The notes below the pieces were generated by a model that did not search any database, had not been told where the DNA came from, and saw only the letters and a list, made by a program, of their open reading frames with translations. From VRUE01 sp963840565 (GTDB lineage Bacteria > Actinomycetota > Thermoleophilia > Solirubrobacterales > 70-9), in NCBI GenBank assembly GCA_963840565.1, contig CAWIZH010000001.1:1-64000 (forward strand): 64,000 nucleotides of DNA. Direction: 5' to 3'. The stretch's first letter is position 1. Every line of letters begins with the position of its first letter. The translations under genes were made by a program, and so were the position numbers. Positions 38,678 through 47,550 of the stretch are shown here, one piece after another.

Positions 38678-39145
38678 TTAGAACGGGATGTCGTCGTCGC
38701 CACCGCCACCGGCGGCCGCGCCGGCGAAGTCCGAGGAGTCGGCGGGCACGTCGCTGCTGGGGCTGAAGCCGCCGCCCTGGCCGCCCTCGCCACCGCCGCC
38801 CGAGCCGTCGCGCGAGCCGAGGAACTGGACCGAGTTGGCGATGATCTCGACGCTCTGGCGTTTGACGCCGTCTTTCTCCCACTCGCGCCAGTCGAGGCGA
38901 CCTTCGATCGCCACCGGCCGGCCCTTGGAGAGGTAGTTGGCGCAGTTCTCGCCCTGCGCGCCCCATACGGTCACATCGAAGTAGTTGGGCTTGTCGATCC
39001 ATTCGCCCGACTGGCCGTCCTTGCGGCGGCTGTTGACCGCGACGCGCAGCTTGCAGACCGAGGTCCCGCCCGGCGTGCTGCGCAGCTCGGGATCGCGAGT
39101 CAGGTTTCCGGTGACGACCACCACGTTCACGTTTGACGCTGCCAC
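38678..39145 (-). CDS. ssb: Single-stranded DNA-binding protein
   Basis: A 155-residue SSB. The OB fold runs over about residues 1-112 (VVVTGNLTRDPELRSTPGG, FDVTVWGAQGENCANYL, KGRPVAIEGRLDWREWE), followed by a Gly/Ser-rich linker and the acidic partner-binding tip DDDIPF. GTG 39145 is preferred over TTG 39154 because a GAGGAG ribosome site fits it. Second gene of the ribosomal operon. Frame intact. Confidence 0.97.
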   Translation of the reverse strand: MAASNVNVVVVTGNLTRDPELRSTPGGTSVCKLRVAVNSRRKDGQSGEWIDKPNYFDVTVWGAQGENCANYLSKGRPVAIEGRLDWREWEKDGVKRQSVEIIANSVQFLGSRDGSGGGGEGGQGGGFSPSSDVPADSSDFAGAAAGGGGDDDIPF

Positions 39146-39296
39146 AGCTCTCAACTCCTCTGAATCGTTGTCTGGATTCCAGTCTAAGAGCGCGGGCGGC
39201 GCAACTCTCCCCCCTCGAGCCGCAATCTCCGCACAAATACGCGGCCGATTGGCCTAGAACGCGACGTCGGGGCCGATTTGCGGGGCCCGGGCGGTG

Positions 39297-39793
39297 CTAC
39301 TCGGCGGCGGCGGGCTCGTCGACGCTGGGCACGTCAACGGTCTCGACGACGCTCAGCGACCTCAGCCGGCGAGTCGTCGCCGGCGTCGTCTGCCTCGGCC
39401 GGAACCGTGGCGGGCCGGCCGCCCTGAGGACCGCGATCGCGGTCGCGAGAAGCGCCGTGCACCGGAGCGGCCACTGCGGGCGGCACCATCACCGGCGAGT
39501 CGGGGTCCACTTTGAAGATGCGGAAGCGCAGCACGCCGTCGGCTATCCGCAGACTGTGGCCGAGATCGTCAAGCAGCTCGTTGGACGCCTCGAAGCGGAA
39601 CCAGCGGTAATCGGCCTCGTTGCGCTTGCTCGATCTCGTAGGCCATCTTGCGCAGGCCCCATTTGTTCTCGTGCTTCAGAGTGCCTTTGGCCTCGATCCG
39701 GGTGCGCACATCCTGCGCCAGCACGTCGCGACCGGCCTCGTCTGGGCCGGGGTCAAGCATCAAGACCAGCTCGTATTCGCGTGGTGCTGCCAA
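39297..39793 (-). CDS. rpsF: 30S ribosomal protein S6, frameshifted
   Basis: S6 of about 165 residues over joined frames. MAAPREYELVLMLDPG and the KGTLKHENKWGLRKMAYEIE core are in the first frame. After an indel near 39640 the next frame has the ASNELLDDLGHSLRIADGVLRFRIFKVD end of the S6 domain, and a further indel near 39375 gives the acidic tail ending at TAG 39297-39299. The C-terminal Ala/Pro/Asp-rich extension is common in Actinobacteria. It heads the rpsF-ssb-rpsR-rplI operon. Confidence 0.9.
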
Positions 39794-39838
39794 AGCGGCG
39801 AGGGACTATAGCGGCGTTGGAGTGGGTTGCTTGGGTGG

Positions 39839-39950
39839 GCGGGGGTCGGGTGCCACTCCCCGCTCAACTTTTTCGGTGATGACGCGGTGGCAGGCAGAGA
39901 TTGGAGCGCCGAAAAAGTACAAGCCGCGGGGAGTGGCACCCGACCCCCGC
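39839..39950. repeat. Palindromic repeat family 1, copy A
   Basis: A 112-bp element with 23-bp near-perfect inverted ends (GCGGGGGTCGGGTGCCACTCCCCG type) and an inner inverted pair ACTTTTTCGG/CCGAAAAAGT. It lies between rpsF and the Pro-rich membrane protein gene. It matches copies at 40431-40544 (reverse orientation) and 52383-52492. It encodes no protein and looks like a MITE- or REP-class element. Confidence 0.9.
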
Positions 39951-39953
39951 CTC

Positions 39954-40382
39954 TCAATGCGGGGCGAACTCCGACGAGCCATCGTCTGGAGGAGCAGGTG
40001 CCGGAACACTCGGCGGAGGAGCTTCTGGCGGTGGCGCGGACGAGGCCGGTTCTTCAGGAGCTTCCGGCGTGGGTGGTGGCGCAGGCGGTGGGGTTGGAAC
40101 GAGGCGTTCGTTCTTTTGCTTGGGCTGACCATGCGCGTGGTGAACTCGCTTCCGCTGCGGATGGATCTGCTTGGGCCGTGGTCTGACCGCCGCTTGCTTA
40201 GGCGGATCGACCTTGATCGCCTTGACCGGTGCCGCTTCTATTCGCGGCAGCCCAACATCAGCAGGTACCGGCGGCGGCTCGGGAGGCTTCAGCAAGCTCG
40301 GTGCCACCCGCAACGCAAGAAGCACCAAAGCTCCAACAAGGAGCACAGCGCAAGCTTGAGACCAGCGAATCCGCAGACTCAT
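39954..40382 (-). CDS. Proline-rich membrane-anchored hypothetical protein
   Basis: A 142-residue protein: one N-terminal membrane helix (ACAVLLVGALVLLALRV), a basic middle (RPRPKQIHPQRKRVHHAHGQPKQK region) and a Pro/Ala/Glu-rich extracytoplasmic tail. The tail composition (PPPAPPPTPEAPEEP) suggests an extended wall-spanning segment. The stop lies 4 bp from palindromic copy A, and copy B lies 49 bp upstream in opposite orientation, so the gene is bracketed by inverted copies of the same element. The function is unknown. Confidence 0.7.
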   Translation of the reverse strand: MSLRIRWSQACAVLLVGALVLLALRVAPSLLKPPEPPPVPADVGLPRIEAAPVKAIKVDPPKQAAVRPRPKQIHPQRKRVHHAHGQPKQKNERLVPTPPPAPPPTPEAPEEPASSAPPPEAPPPSVPAPAPPDDGSSEFAPH

Positions 40383-40430
40383 AACGAGCTAAGCCCTCAG
40401 ATCGAAGAGTTCTCCCCCTGGCGGTCGGGT

Positions 40431-40544
40431 GGAGAGGGTCGGGCGGCCCTCCACGCGGCTTGTACTTTTTCGGCGTTCCGCTCACTGCCTGCCGCCAACT
40501 CTCCACCGAAAAAGTTGAGCGGGGAGGGCCACCCGACCCTCTCC
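40431..40544. repeat. Palindromic repeat family 1, copy B (inverted relative to A)
   Basis: A 114-bp element with 22-bp inverted ends (GGAGAGGGTCGGGCGGCCCTCC and its near complement) and the inner ACTTTTTCGG/CCGAAAAAGT pair plus the CAGGCAG core. Its reverse complement aligns with copies A and C over the whole length. Its right end touches the last base of the otsA stop codon, so the otsA transcript must enter it directly. Confidence 0.9.
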
Positions 40545-42010
40545 TACGCCACGCTCTCCCGAAGCTCGGCGATGTCAGCCAGCTGGTCGTCAACCCAGTC
40601 CCCAGGATTCCGCGAGAAGACCAGCTCCTTGAGGCGCTGTGCCCGCAGCCGCCGCTCCTCGGGGTCCATTGTCAGCGCCCGGTAGATCGCGTCGGCTTGC
40701 TCTTGGATGTCGAAGGGATTGACCGAGAGGGCGCAGTCGGCGAGCTCCTCGTGCGAGCCGGTGTTCTCGGAGAGCATCAGGACGCCGTCGCGGGTATTGA
40801 CCGCCGGGGCCTCCTTGGCGACGAGGTTCATCCCGTCGAAGAGCGAGTTGACCATCAGCAGGTCGAAGTGCTTGTAGCGGGCCACAGCCTCGGGGAAGTT
40901 CTCGTAGACCTTGAGGTCGATCGGCATCCAGTCGGTGGTGCCGTGGCGGTGGTTGACGACCGCGACCAGGGCGTTGATCCGCTCCATGTACTCGGCGTAC
41001 TCGACCACGTCCTCGCGCGATGGCTGCAGGTGGGCGATGAAGGTGACCTGTTCGCGGAACTCCGGGTGCTGGGTGAGGAAGACGTCGAAGGCGGTGAAGC
41101 CGCGCAGCACGTTCTTGGAGAGGTCGGCGCGGTCGACGCGGATGATCAGGTGCTTGCGGCGGCGCTCCAGCACCTCGCGCTCGGCCGCGGCCACCTCGGG
41201 CGACTCGGCCGCCCGCCGCAGCCGTTCGGCGTCGATCGAGAGCGGGTAGGCGCGGGTCAGGGTCTGGCCCCCAGCGTGGCGGACGACGCCGAGTTCGTAG
41301 TCGACGTCAGCCTCGAGCAGTTCGTCGCAGCAGCGCAGGAAGTTGATGCAGTAGTGACCGGTGTGGAAGCCGATGATGTCGTTGGCGAGCATGCCGCGGA
41401 AGAGCGCCTCGCGGATGCGGTTGGGCAGGATGCGCCAGCTGTCGGGCTGGGACCAGGGGATGTGGACGAAGTGGTGGAGGAAGGCGTCGGGACGCTCGGC
41501 GCGGATCATTCCCGGCGCCGTGTAGAGGTGGTAGTCGTGCAGCATCACCAGCGGTCGCTCGCGGCCCTCGATCTGTCCCAGGACCGCGTTGGCGATGTCG
41601 CGGTTGACGGCCTGGTAGCCGAGGTCCCAGGCGTCGAGCTCCTCCTGGCGGATGTCGGGAGCGTTGGAGAGGTCCCAGAGGTAGTGCTGGATGAACCAGA
41701 GGATCGGGTTGGCGATCACGTTGTAGAAGCGGTCGTAGGCTTCGGCGTCGCTGCCGACCAGCAGCACGCGGTAGTCGATGCCGTCGATCGAGAGCTCGGC
41801 CGGGCCGCCGCTCTCTTCGGAGACGACGACGTCCTCGTCGGTCATCGCCGAGGCGATCCAGAGCGCGTTGCGGTGTGAGACGAGGCCGGAGAGGGCCGTA
41901 ACCAGTCCGCCGCCGCCGCGCCGCACCGTGCGCTCCCCCTGGTCGTCAAGCTCGAACTGCGCCGGCCCCCGGTTCGAGACGATGATCAGTGGGTCCGAGC
42001 TGTCCGCCAC
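40544..42010 (-). CDS. otsA: Trehalose-6-phosphate synthase (GT20)
   Basis: An intact 488-residue GT20 enzyme forming trehalose-6-phosphate from a nucleotide glucose and glucose-6-phosphate. Family landmarks are VSNRGPAQ at the N-terminus, RRGGGGLVTALSG (donor-phosphate loop), LMLHDYHL-type VMLHDYHLYTAPG, HFVHIPWSQPD, and GMNLVAKEAPAV with SENTGSHEELADCALSVNPFD. GTG 42010 starts it. No trehalose phosphatase (otsB) is in the window. It lies directly downstream of a TreT-type trehalose synthase. Confidence 0.93.
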   Translation of the reverse strand: MADSSDPLIIVSNRGPAQFELDDQGERTVRRGGGGLVTALSGLVSHRNALWIASAMTDEDVVVSEESGGPAELSIDGIDYRVLLVGSDAEAYDRFYNVIANPILWFIQHYLWDLSNAPDIRQEELDAWDLGYQAVNRDIANAVLGQIEGRERPLVMLHDYHLYTAPGMIRAERPDAFLHHFVHIPWSQPDSWRILPNRIREALFRGMLANDIIGFHTGHYCINFLRCCDELLEADVDYELGVVRHAGGQTLTRAYPLSIDAERLRRAAESPEVAAAEREVLERRRKHLIIRVDRADLSKNVLRGFTAFDVFLTQHPEFREQVTFIAHLQPSREDVVEYAEYMERINALVAVVNHRHGTTDWMPIDLKVYENFPEAVARYKHFDLLMVNSLFDGMNLVAKEAPAVNTRDGVLMLSENTGSHEELADCALSVNPFDIQEQADAIYRALTMDPEERRLRAQRLKELVFSRNPGDWVDDQLADIAELRESVA

Positions 42011-42039
42011 TCGCCCAGACTACCCCGGTGCCTACCGCT

Positions 42040-43276
42040 CTAGGTATCGAGCTCGGCCAGCAGCTCGACCCAGTCGCGCAGCAGGCGCGGCGAGAGGAAC
42101 TCTTTGCGGGCGTGTTCCTTGCCGGCCCGGCCGAGGCGCTTGCCCAGCTCCGGGTCGGCGAGGATCTCGAGGCAGCGCTGGGCGCATTGCTCGGAGGAGT
42201 CGACCAGGAAGCCGGTCTCGCCGTCGAGATCTGCAGCGGGATGCCGCCGACGTTGCCGCCGATCGTCGGCCGTCCCTTCCAGAGCGCCTCGGTCACGGTC
42301 AGGCCGAAGCCCTCGCGGATCGACTTCTGCAGGCAGACGTCGGACTGCGACTGGAAGGCGTTGACCTCGATCGCGCCGACGTTGTTGAGGTTGTTGAGGA
42401 TCTTGATGTCGGGTCGCCCTCGGCGTACTCGAAGGTGTGCTGGAAGAACTCCCAGCCCTCCGGGTCGTCGGTCGCCATCGAGCCGACCAGGGCGAGCTGC
42501 GCCTCGGGGACCTGCTTGGTGACCTCGCGGTAGGCGTCGATCACGCCCATCGGATCCTTCCAGGGGTCGAAGCGGGAGACCTGGGTGATCAGCGGCCGGT
42601 CGACGTCGATGCCGAACTGTTTGCAGACGAAGGCGGCGTCGTCGGGCGAGAAGGCCATGTTCTTCGGCGAGAGCGGGTCGATCGCCGGCGGGATGATGCG
42701 CACCCCATCGTGGGCGGCGACGCCCTTCGGCACGTAGGTCGGCAGGTGCCAGACGGTCGCGTCGTATTCTTCGATCATCGGCTGCAGGCGGGCGATCGGC
42801 GCCGGGTTGGGCTCGGAGAGGTCGATGTGGCAGCGCCAGATCCAGTTGCGGCTCTTCTCCTGGGCGCCGCGGCGCAGGCCGATCGGCTGCGGGTCGTGGA
42901 CGATGATCGTGTCCCACTCGCCCTGCAGGCCCTCGGCGTTGATCGCGTTGATCTCGTCGAACAGCGACCATTCCTCGTCGCTCAGCGTCTCCTCGGCGCC
43001 CTGCAGCGAGTTATGGAGCAGCTTGGTCGCGTTGTAGAACTCCTCTTTGCCGAAGATCACGTGCCAGTGGGCGTCGATGCCGATGTCGCGCATCAGCGGC
43101 ACGATCGTGTAGAGGATCTCCGAGACGCCGCCGCCGAAAGCAGTGGCGCTGACGTGGAGGACGCGGTGGCCCTTCATCGGCTCCGCCAGCTCGCGAATCC
43201 GTTCGACCGTCTCCTTGCCGGCGATGTGCGTGTAGTCGGCGAGGGACTTCTGGCCTAGGGAGATTTCCTGAAGCAT
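42040..43276 (-). CDS. treT: Trehalose synthase TreT-like glycosyltransferase (GT4), frameshifted
   Basis: A GT4 retaining glycosyltransferase of about 412 residues. The N-terminal domain has RVLHVSATAFGGGVSEIL, IVHDPQPIGL and the CHIDLSEPN stretch typical of TreT (NDP-glucose + glucose to trehalose). The C-terminal Rossmann domain has ITQVSRFDPWKDP. The nucleotide-sugar EGFGLTVTEALWKGRP motif sits in the next frame. Indels near 42412 and 42225 break it. It is 29 bp upstream of otsA in the same orientation, so the two probably form a trehalose operon. Confidence 0.85.
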
Positions 43277-43312
43277 CGGGGAGTTCTACATCGCCCGGCG
43301 GTCGCTCGTCCT

Positions 43313-44455
43313 TTAGCCGTGCGGACGCTTGCCCAGGGTGACCTCGATTTCCTCGTGCTTGCCGTCGCGAAGGATCTCCAGCGTCACCTTGTCGCCGGGT
43401 TCGTGGAGCGCGATGATAGCGGGCGAGGTCGTCCGGGCTGACGACCTTGTGGCCGTCGATCGAGAGGATCACGTCGCCGCCGGTTTCGTAGGTCGCGGCC
43501 TGGAAGTGCACGCTGGCCGTCGCCGCCGCGCAGGCCCGCCTTGTCGGCGGGGCCGCCCGGCACGACTTCGGCCAGCAGGCCGCCGTAGTCGGTGTCGAGG
43601 CCGAGCTTGTCGGCCAGCTGCGGGTAGAGCGCCTGGGTGGCGACGCCGATGAAGGCGTATTCGGCTTCGCCCTTTTGCTCGAGCTGGGCGATCGAGCGCT
43701 TGATCGCCGAGACCGGCACGGCGAAGCCGACGCCGGAGTTGGAGCCCGAGTCGGTCTCGATCTGCTCGTTGATGCCGAGCACGCGGGCGCCGGCGTCGAG
43801 CAGCGGCCCGCCCGAGTTGCCGGGGTTGATCGAGGCGTCGGTCTGGATCGCGCCCTCGATCTGGAACTTGGTCAGCGATTCGACCGAGCGGTCGGTCGCC
43901 GAGACGACCCCGACCGAGAGCGAGTGGACTGCTCGCCGAAGGGGCTGCCGATCGCCGCCACCGGCTGGCCGACGACGAGGTCGTGGTCGTCGCCGAGCTG
44001 CAGCGGGTGCAGCGCGAATCCGTCGGGCTTGACCTCGAGCAGGGCGACGTCGGCGAAGGGGTCGAAGCCGACGATCTTCGCCGGCAGGACGTTGCGGTCG
44101 GGGAACTCGACGAAGACTTCCTTGGCGGGCTTGCGGGTGCCGCCCGATTCGTCGGTGACGACGTGGGCGTTGGTGACGATGTGGCCGCTGGTGTCGAGCA
44201 CGAAGCCCGAGCCCTCGGCGGCGCCACCGCCGCCGCGAAGATCGAGCGGATCGTCACCACCCCCGGCGAGGCCTCGCGGTAGACCTTGGCCGCGTCGAAG
44301 CCGTGCTCGGCCGTCTGCACGATGACCTGCGGCGCCTTTTCGGCTGCGGCCGAGGTGGGCTGGGAGGCGGAGTTGCCACCGTCCCCACCTGAACCGCCGC
44401 AGCCGGCCAGCGCCAGCGCCAGCGCCGCCGTGGCCCAGAGGGCCCGCTGCCTCAC
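43313..44455 (-). CDS. HtrA/DegP-type serine protease lipoprotein, frameshifted
   Basis: About 380 residues. A lipobox signal (ALALAGCGGS) is followed by a trypsin-like domain with His in GHIVTNAHVV, Asp in FADVALLEV and the nucleophile Ser in NPGNSGGPLLD, then one PDZ domain (YGGLLAEVVPGGPADKAGL, GGDVILSIDGHKVVSPDDL). Breaks near 44215, 43930, 43530 and 43425. It is anchored outside the membrane and probably degrades misfolded envelope proteins. Its start overlaps the histidine kinase stop by 4 bp, so it is likely co-expressed with that two-component system. Confidence 0.86.
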
Positions 44456-45524
44456 GCGGTCGCCTTGGGCGACAGCGCCGCCGGCGGATTTGCCGCCTCG
44501 GCCCGCGCCCGCGGCAGGTCGAGCGTGAAGGCGGTGAAGCGCTTGCTGGAGGCGATCGCGACGCGGCCCTGCATGCGCTGGGCGAGCTCGCGGGCGATCG
44601 CCAGGCCGAGCCCCGAGCCGCCGGCCGAGTCGCCGGTGTAGAAGCGCTCGAAGATGCGGCTGTGGGCGCGGCGGGGGATGCCGGGACCGTCGTCGGAGAC
44701 GGTCAGCTCGGCGCGGCGGTTGACGGAGTAAGTGGTCACGGTCACCTTGGTGCCCTCGGGGGTGTGGGTGAGGGCGTTGTCGAGCAGGATACGGATGACC
44801 TGGCGCACCCGGTCGGCGTCGGCGCTGGCGATCACCGGCAGGTCGGGGGTGCGCAGCTCCAGCCGCGAGCCGTGCTGGTCGGCGCGCGGGCCGAACTCGC
44901 GCGTCACTTCGCGAGCGAGCGAGCCGAGGTCGACGTTGCTGCTCTTCATCGCGACCGCCCCGGCGTCGAGCTGGGAGAGGTCGAGCAGGTCGGCGGTGAG
45001 CTTGGTCAGGCGGGCGATCTGCTCGCGCATCGTGTGCACGAACTCGGCCCGCTCCTCGGGGCTCGGGTCCTCTTCCTCGAGCAGCTCGACGAAGCCGCCG
45101 AGGCTGAAGATCGGCGTGCGCAGCTCGTGCGAGGCGTTGGCGATGAACTGCTTGCGGGCGCTGTCGAGCTCGGCAAGGCGGCGCTGCATCTCGTTGAAGG
45201 TGCGGGCGAGCTGGCCGAGCTGGCCGACTGAGGAGATCGGGATCGGCGTTTCGAAGTTGCCGTCGGCGACCTTGCGCGCGGCGTCCTGGAGGCGGCGGAT
45301 GTTGCCGCCGGCCAGCGCGGGCGTAGTAGATGCCGGCGGCGCCGGCGACGAGGACGGCGAGCAGGCCGCCGACCAGGATCTGCGCCTTGACCGCGCCGAG
45401 GCCGCTGGCGGCACCGCCGATGGCGACCGTGTAGACGTAGATCAGGAGCGCGGTTCCGGCCGCGATGCCGACCGAGATCAGCGGTGATCCGGTTGCCGAG
45501 GTTGGCGGGCCTGAACCGCCGCAT
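44452..45524 (-). CDS. Two-component sensor histidine kinase, N-terminal frameshift
   Basis: A HAMP-type sensor kinase of about 357 residues. Two N-terminal helices straddle a frame break (near 45480 and 45325). HAMP (RRLQDAARKVADGNFETPIPIS) is followed by the H-box ANASHELRTPIFSLGGFVELL with the phosphoacceptor His, N-box LLDNALTHTP, G1 DDGPGIP and G2 GGSGLGLAIA. It phosphorylates the response regulator encoded 6 bp upstream and is coupled to an HtrA protease downstream, an arrangement often used for envelope-stress sensing. Confidence 0.88.
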
Positions 45525-45530
45525 CGGGCG

Positions 45531-46227
45531 CTACTCCCTGAAGCGGTAGCCGACGCCGCGCACGGTGAAGAGGAACTCGGGCTCCTTCGGGTCGGTCTCG
45601 AGCTTCTCGCGCAGGTGGCGGATGTGGACGTCGACCGTGCGCGGATCGCGGTACTCGGAATCCCCCCAGACGTGCTCGAGCAGGGTCTCGCGGCTGAGCA
45701 CGCGGCCGGGCGAGCGGGCGAGGGCGCCGAGGATCTCGAACTCGACGTAGGTGACGCGGATCTCCTCGTCGTGCAGGGTGACCATGCGCCGGCCGAAGTC
45801 GATCTTCAGCTCGCCGTGGTCGATCGACTCCTCGTCGGGCGGCTCGCCGACCATCCGCGAGCGCCGCAGCGCCGCCTTGACCCGGCTGCGGAACTCGCGC
45901 ATCGAGAAGGGCTTGGTTATGTAGTCGTCGGCGCCGACCTCGAGGCCCGGCGACCTTGTCGGTCTCGCTGCCCTTGGCGGTCAGCATGATGATCGGCACC
46001 TGGCTGCGCGAGCGCAGTTCGCGGCAGACTTCGACGCCGTCGAGCTTGGGCAGCATCAGGTCGAGGATGACCAGGTCGAAGCGCGCCTCGTCGAAGCGCT
46101 GCAGCGCTTCGCGGCCGTCGAGGGCGGAGGTGACGTGGTAGCCGTCCTTGCGCAGCGGATAGCTGAGCAGGGTCTGGATCGACTGCTCGTCGTCGACGAG
46201 GAGGATGCGGGTCGATCCGTTGGGCAT
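45531..46227 (-). CDS. OmpR-family response regulator, one frameshift
   Basis: A receiver domain (RILLVDDEQSIQTLLSYPLRK; phospho-acceptor Asp in LVILDLMLPKLDG; Thr in IIMLTAKG) is followed by a winged-helix DNA-binding domain (VTYVEFEILGALARSPGRVLSRETLLEHVWG, VDVHIRHLREKLE). One indel near 45945 lies between the receiver and its last helix (GADDYITKPFS-type). ATG 46227 is the start; about 231 residues. It pairs with the kinase immediately downstream. Confidence 0.9.
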
Positions 46228-46304
46228 GAACAGAAGGGTATCTCCGCCGTCGATGGACAGATGTGTGAGTACCAAGTACTAAGGTTCTAGGGTAGGAGGC
46301 CGAT

Positions 46305-46465
46305 ATGAGGCGCAGGATGCAACCACGACAGCTGAAGAGCCTTGTTGAGACTCGGGTCACTACAAGCCCGAGCCGTCGCTGGTCGCCGACGCGATGCTGC
46401 AGCGACGCGGCGTGCGGGAGCTGCTCACCAGCGAGAGCTTTATGCGAGCTGGTCGAACCCCGCCG
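46305..46465 (+). CDS. Possible small FlgM-like/anti-sigma-type protein, frameshifted
   Basis: ATG 46305 has a strong AGGAGG ribosome site. The product starts basic (MRRRMQPRQLKSLVE) and, after one indel near 46355, reads HYKPEPSLVADAMLQRRGVRELLTSESF. This resembles the short C-terminal YxPxxxxVAxAMLxRRGVRELL pattern of FlgM-type anti-sigma-28 proteins. It is convergent with and overlaps the thiL 3' end. The exact stop is unclear because of a possible second indel. Both the gene and its naming are tentative. Confidence 0.35.
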
Positions 46466-47459
46466 GCTCCAGCAAGCCGGCCGTCGGGCAGCCTGATCTC
46501 GACTCCAGCTCCGGCGACGACCTCGCCGACCTGCGTCAGCGCGATTCCTTCCGCCTCGCGCACCGCTTGCCTTGCCTGCGTCGAGCCGCCCGGGCGCGAT
46601 GCTCGCCAGCAGCTCGTAGTCCTCGCCGCCGCTGAGCAGCGAGTCGAGCGGGTCTCGCCCGGCGGCAGCGGCCACCTCGGCGACCCCGTCTGCAAGCGGC
46701 AGGGCCGCGGCGTCGATTCGCAGGCTGACGCCGCTGCTCTCGGCCAAGTGCGCGGCGTCGCCGCCGAGCCCGTCGCTGAGGTCGATCATCGCCGTCGCGC
46801 CGGCCCGAGCGAGCGCCCGCCCAGCCCCCAGCCGCGGCGTCGGCTCGAGCTGCCTCCCAACCAGCCCTTCCATCGCTGACTTCGCCTTTTTACGTCCATA
46901 TGGACGCCTAACGACGAAGTCGGCTGCGAGGTTCGGGGTGTTGAGCATTTGGAGGCCGGCCGCAGCGCCGCCGATCTCGCCGGTCAGGACCAGGGCGTCG
47001 CCGGGCTCGAGCGCCGGATCGCTGGACGAAGGCGTCCGCGGTCGGAGGCGTGGCCGACCACCGTGATCGCGAGGAACAGCTCGCCGGCGCGGCTGATGTC
47101 GCCGCCGGCGAGGCTCGTGCCGGTGGCGGCGGCGAGCGCGAGCAGGCCGTCGAGCAGCTCGATGCAGCCGTCCTCGTCGAGGTCGGCCGGGATGCCGAGG
47201 ACGACGTAGGCCTCGCCGGCTTCCGCGCCCATCGCCGCCAGGTCGGAGAGCGCCGTGGCCAGTGCCTTGTGGCCGATCTGGGCCAGGGCTGGCGAGTCTC
47301 GCGGCGGAAGTGAACGCCGTCGACGAGGGCGTCGACAGAGGTCGCCGTGGCGCCGCCGGGCACGGTGATCGCGGCGTCGTCGCCGCTGCCGAGGCGGATA
47401 CGCGGCCCGTTCGCGGGCAGCCGCTCCCGTATCCGCGCCAAGAGCTCGAACTCGCCCAT
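46440..47459 (-). CDS. thiL: Thiamine-monophosphate kinase, frameshifted
   Basis: ATP-dependent phosphorylation of thiamine monophosphate to thiamine diphosphate. Visible family pieces: GEFELLARIRERL, LGSGDDAAI (Mg/ATP-binding), SVDALVDGVHFRR, LSDLAAMGAE in an alternate frame, MIDLSDGLGGDAAHLAE and LLSGGEDYELL. Indels near 47285, 47030, 46560 and 46455 divide it; the natural end reads AGAGG then F-D-Q-L. ATG 47459 has a GGGGAG ribosome site; an earlier ATG at 47468 is possible. Length about 340 residues, as in the family. Confidence 0.86.
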
Positions 47460-47550
47460 GCCGCCCATTCTCCCCGAGCCGGACCGCTGACTTCGTCTTT
47501 CTTCGCCGTATGGCCGAGAAAAGACGAACTCACCGGCGTCGTCACTAAGG

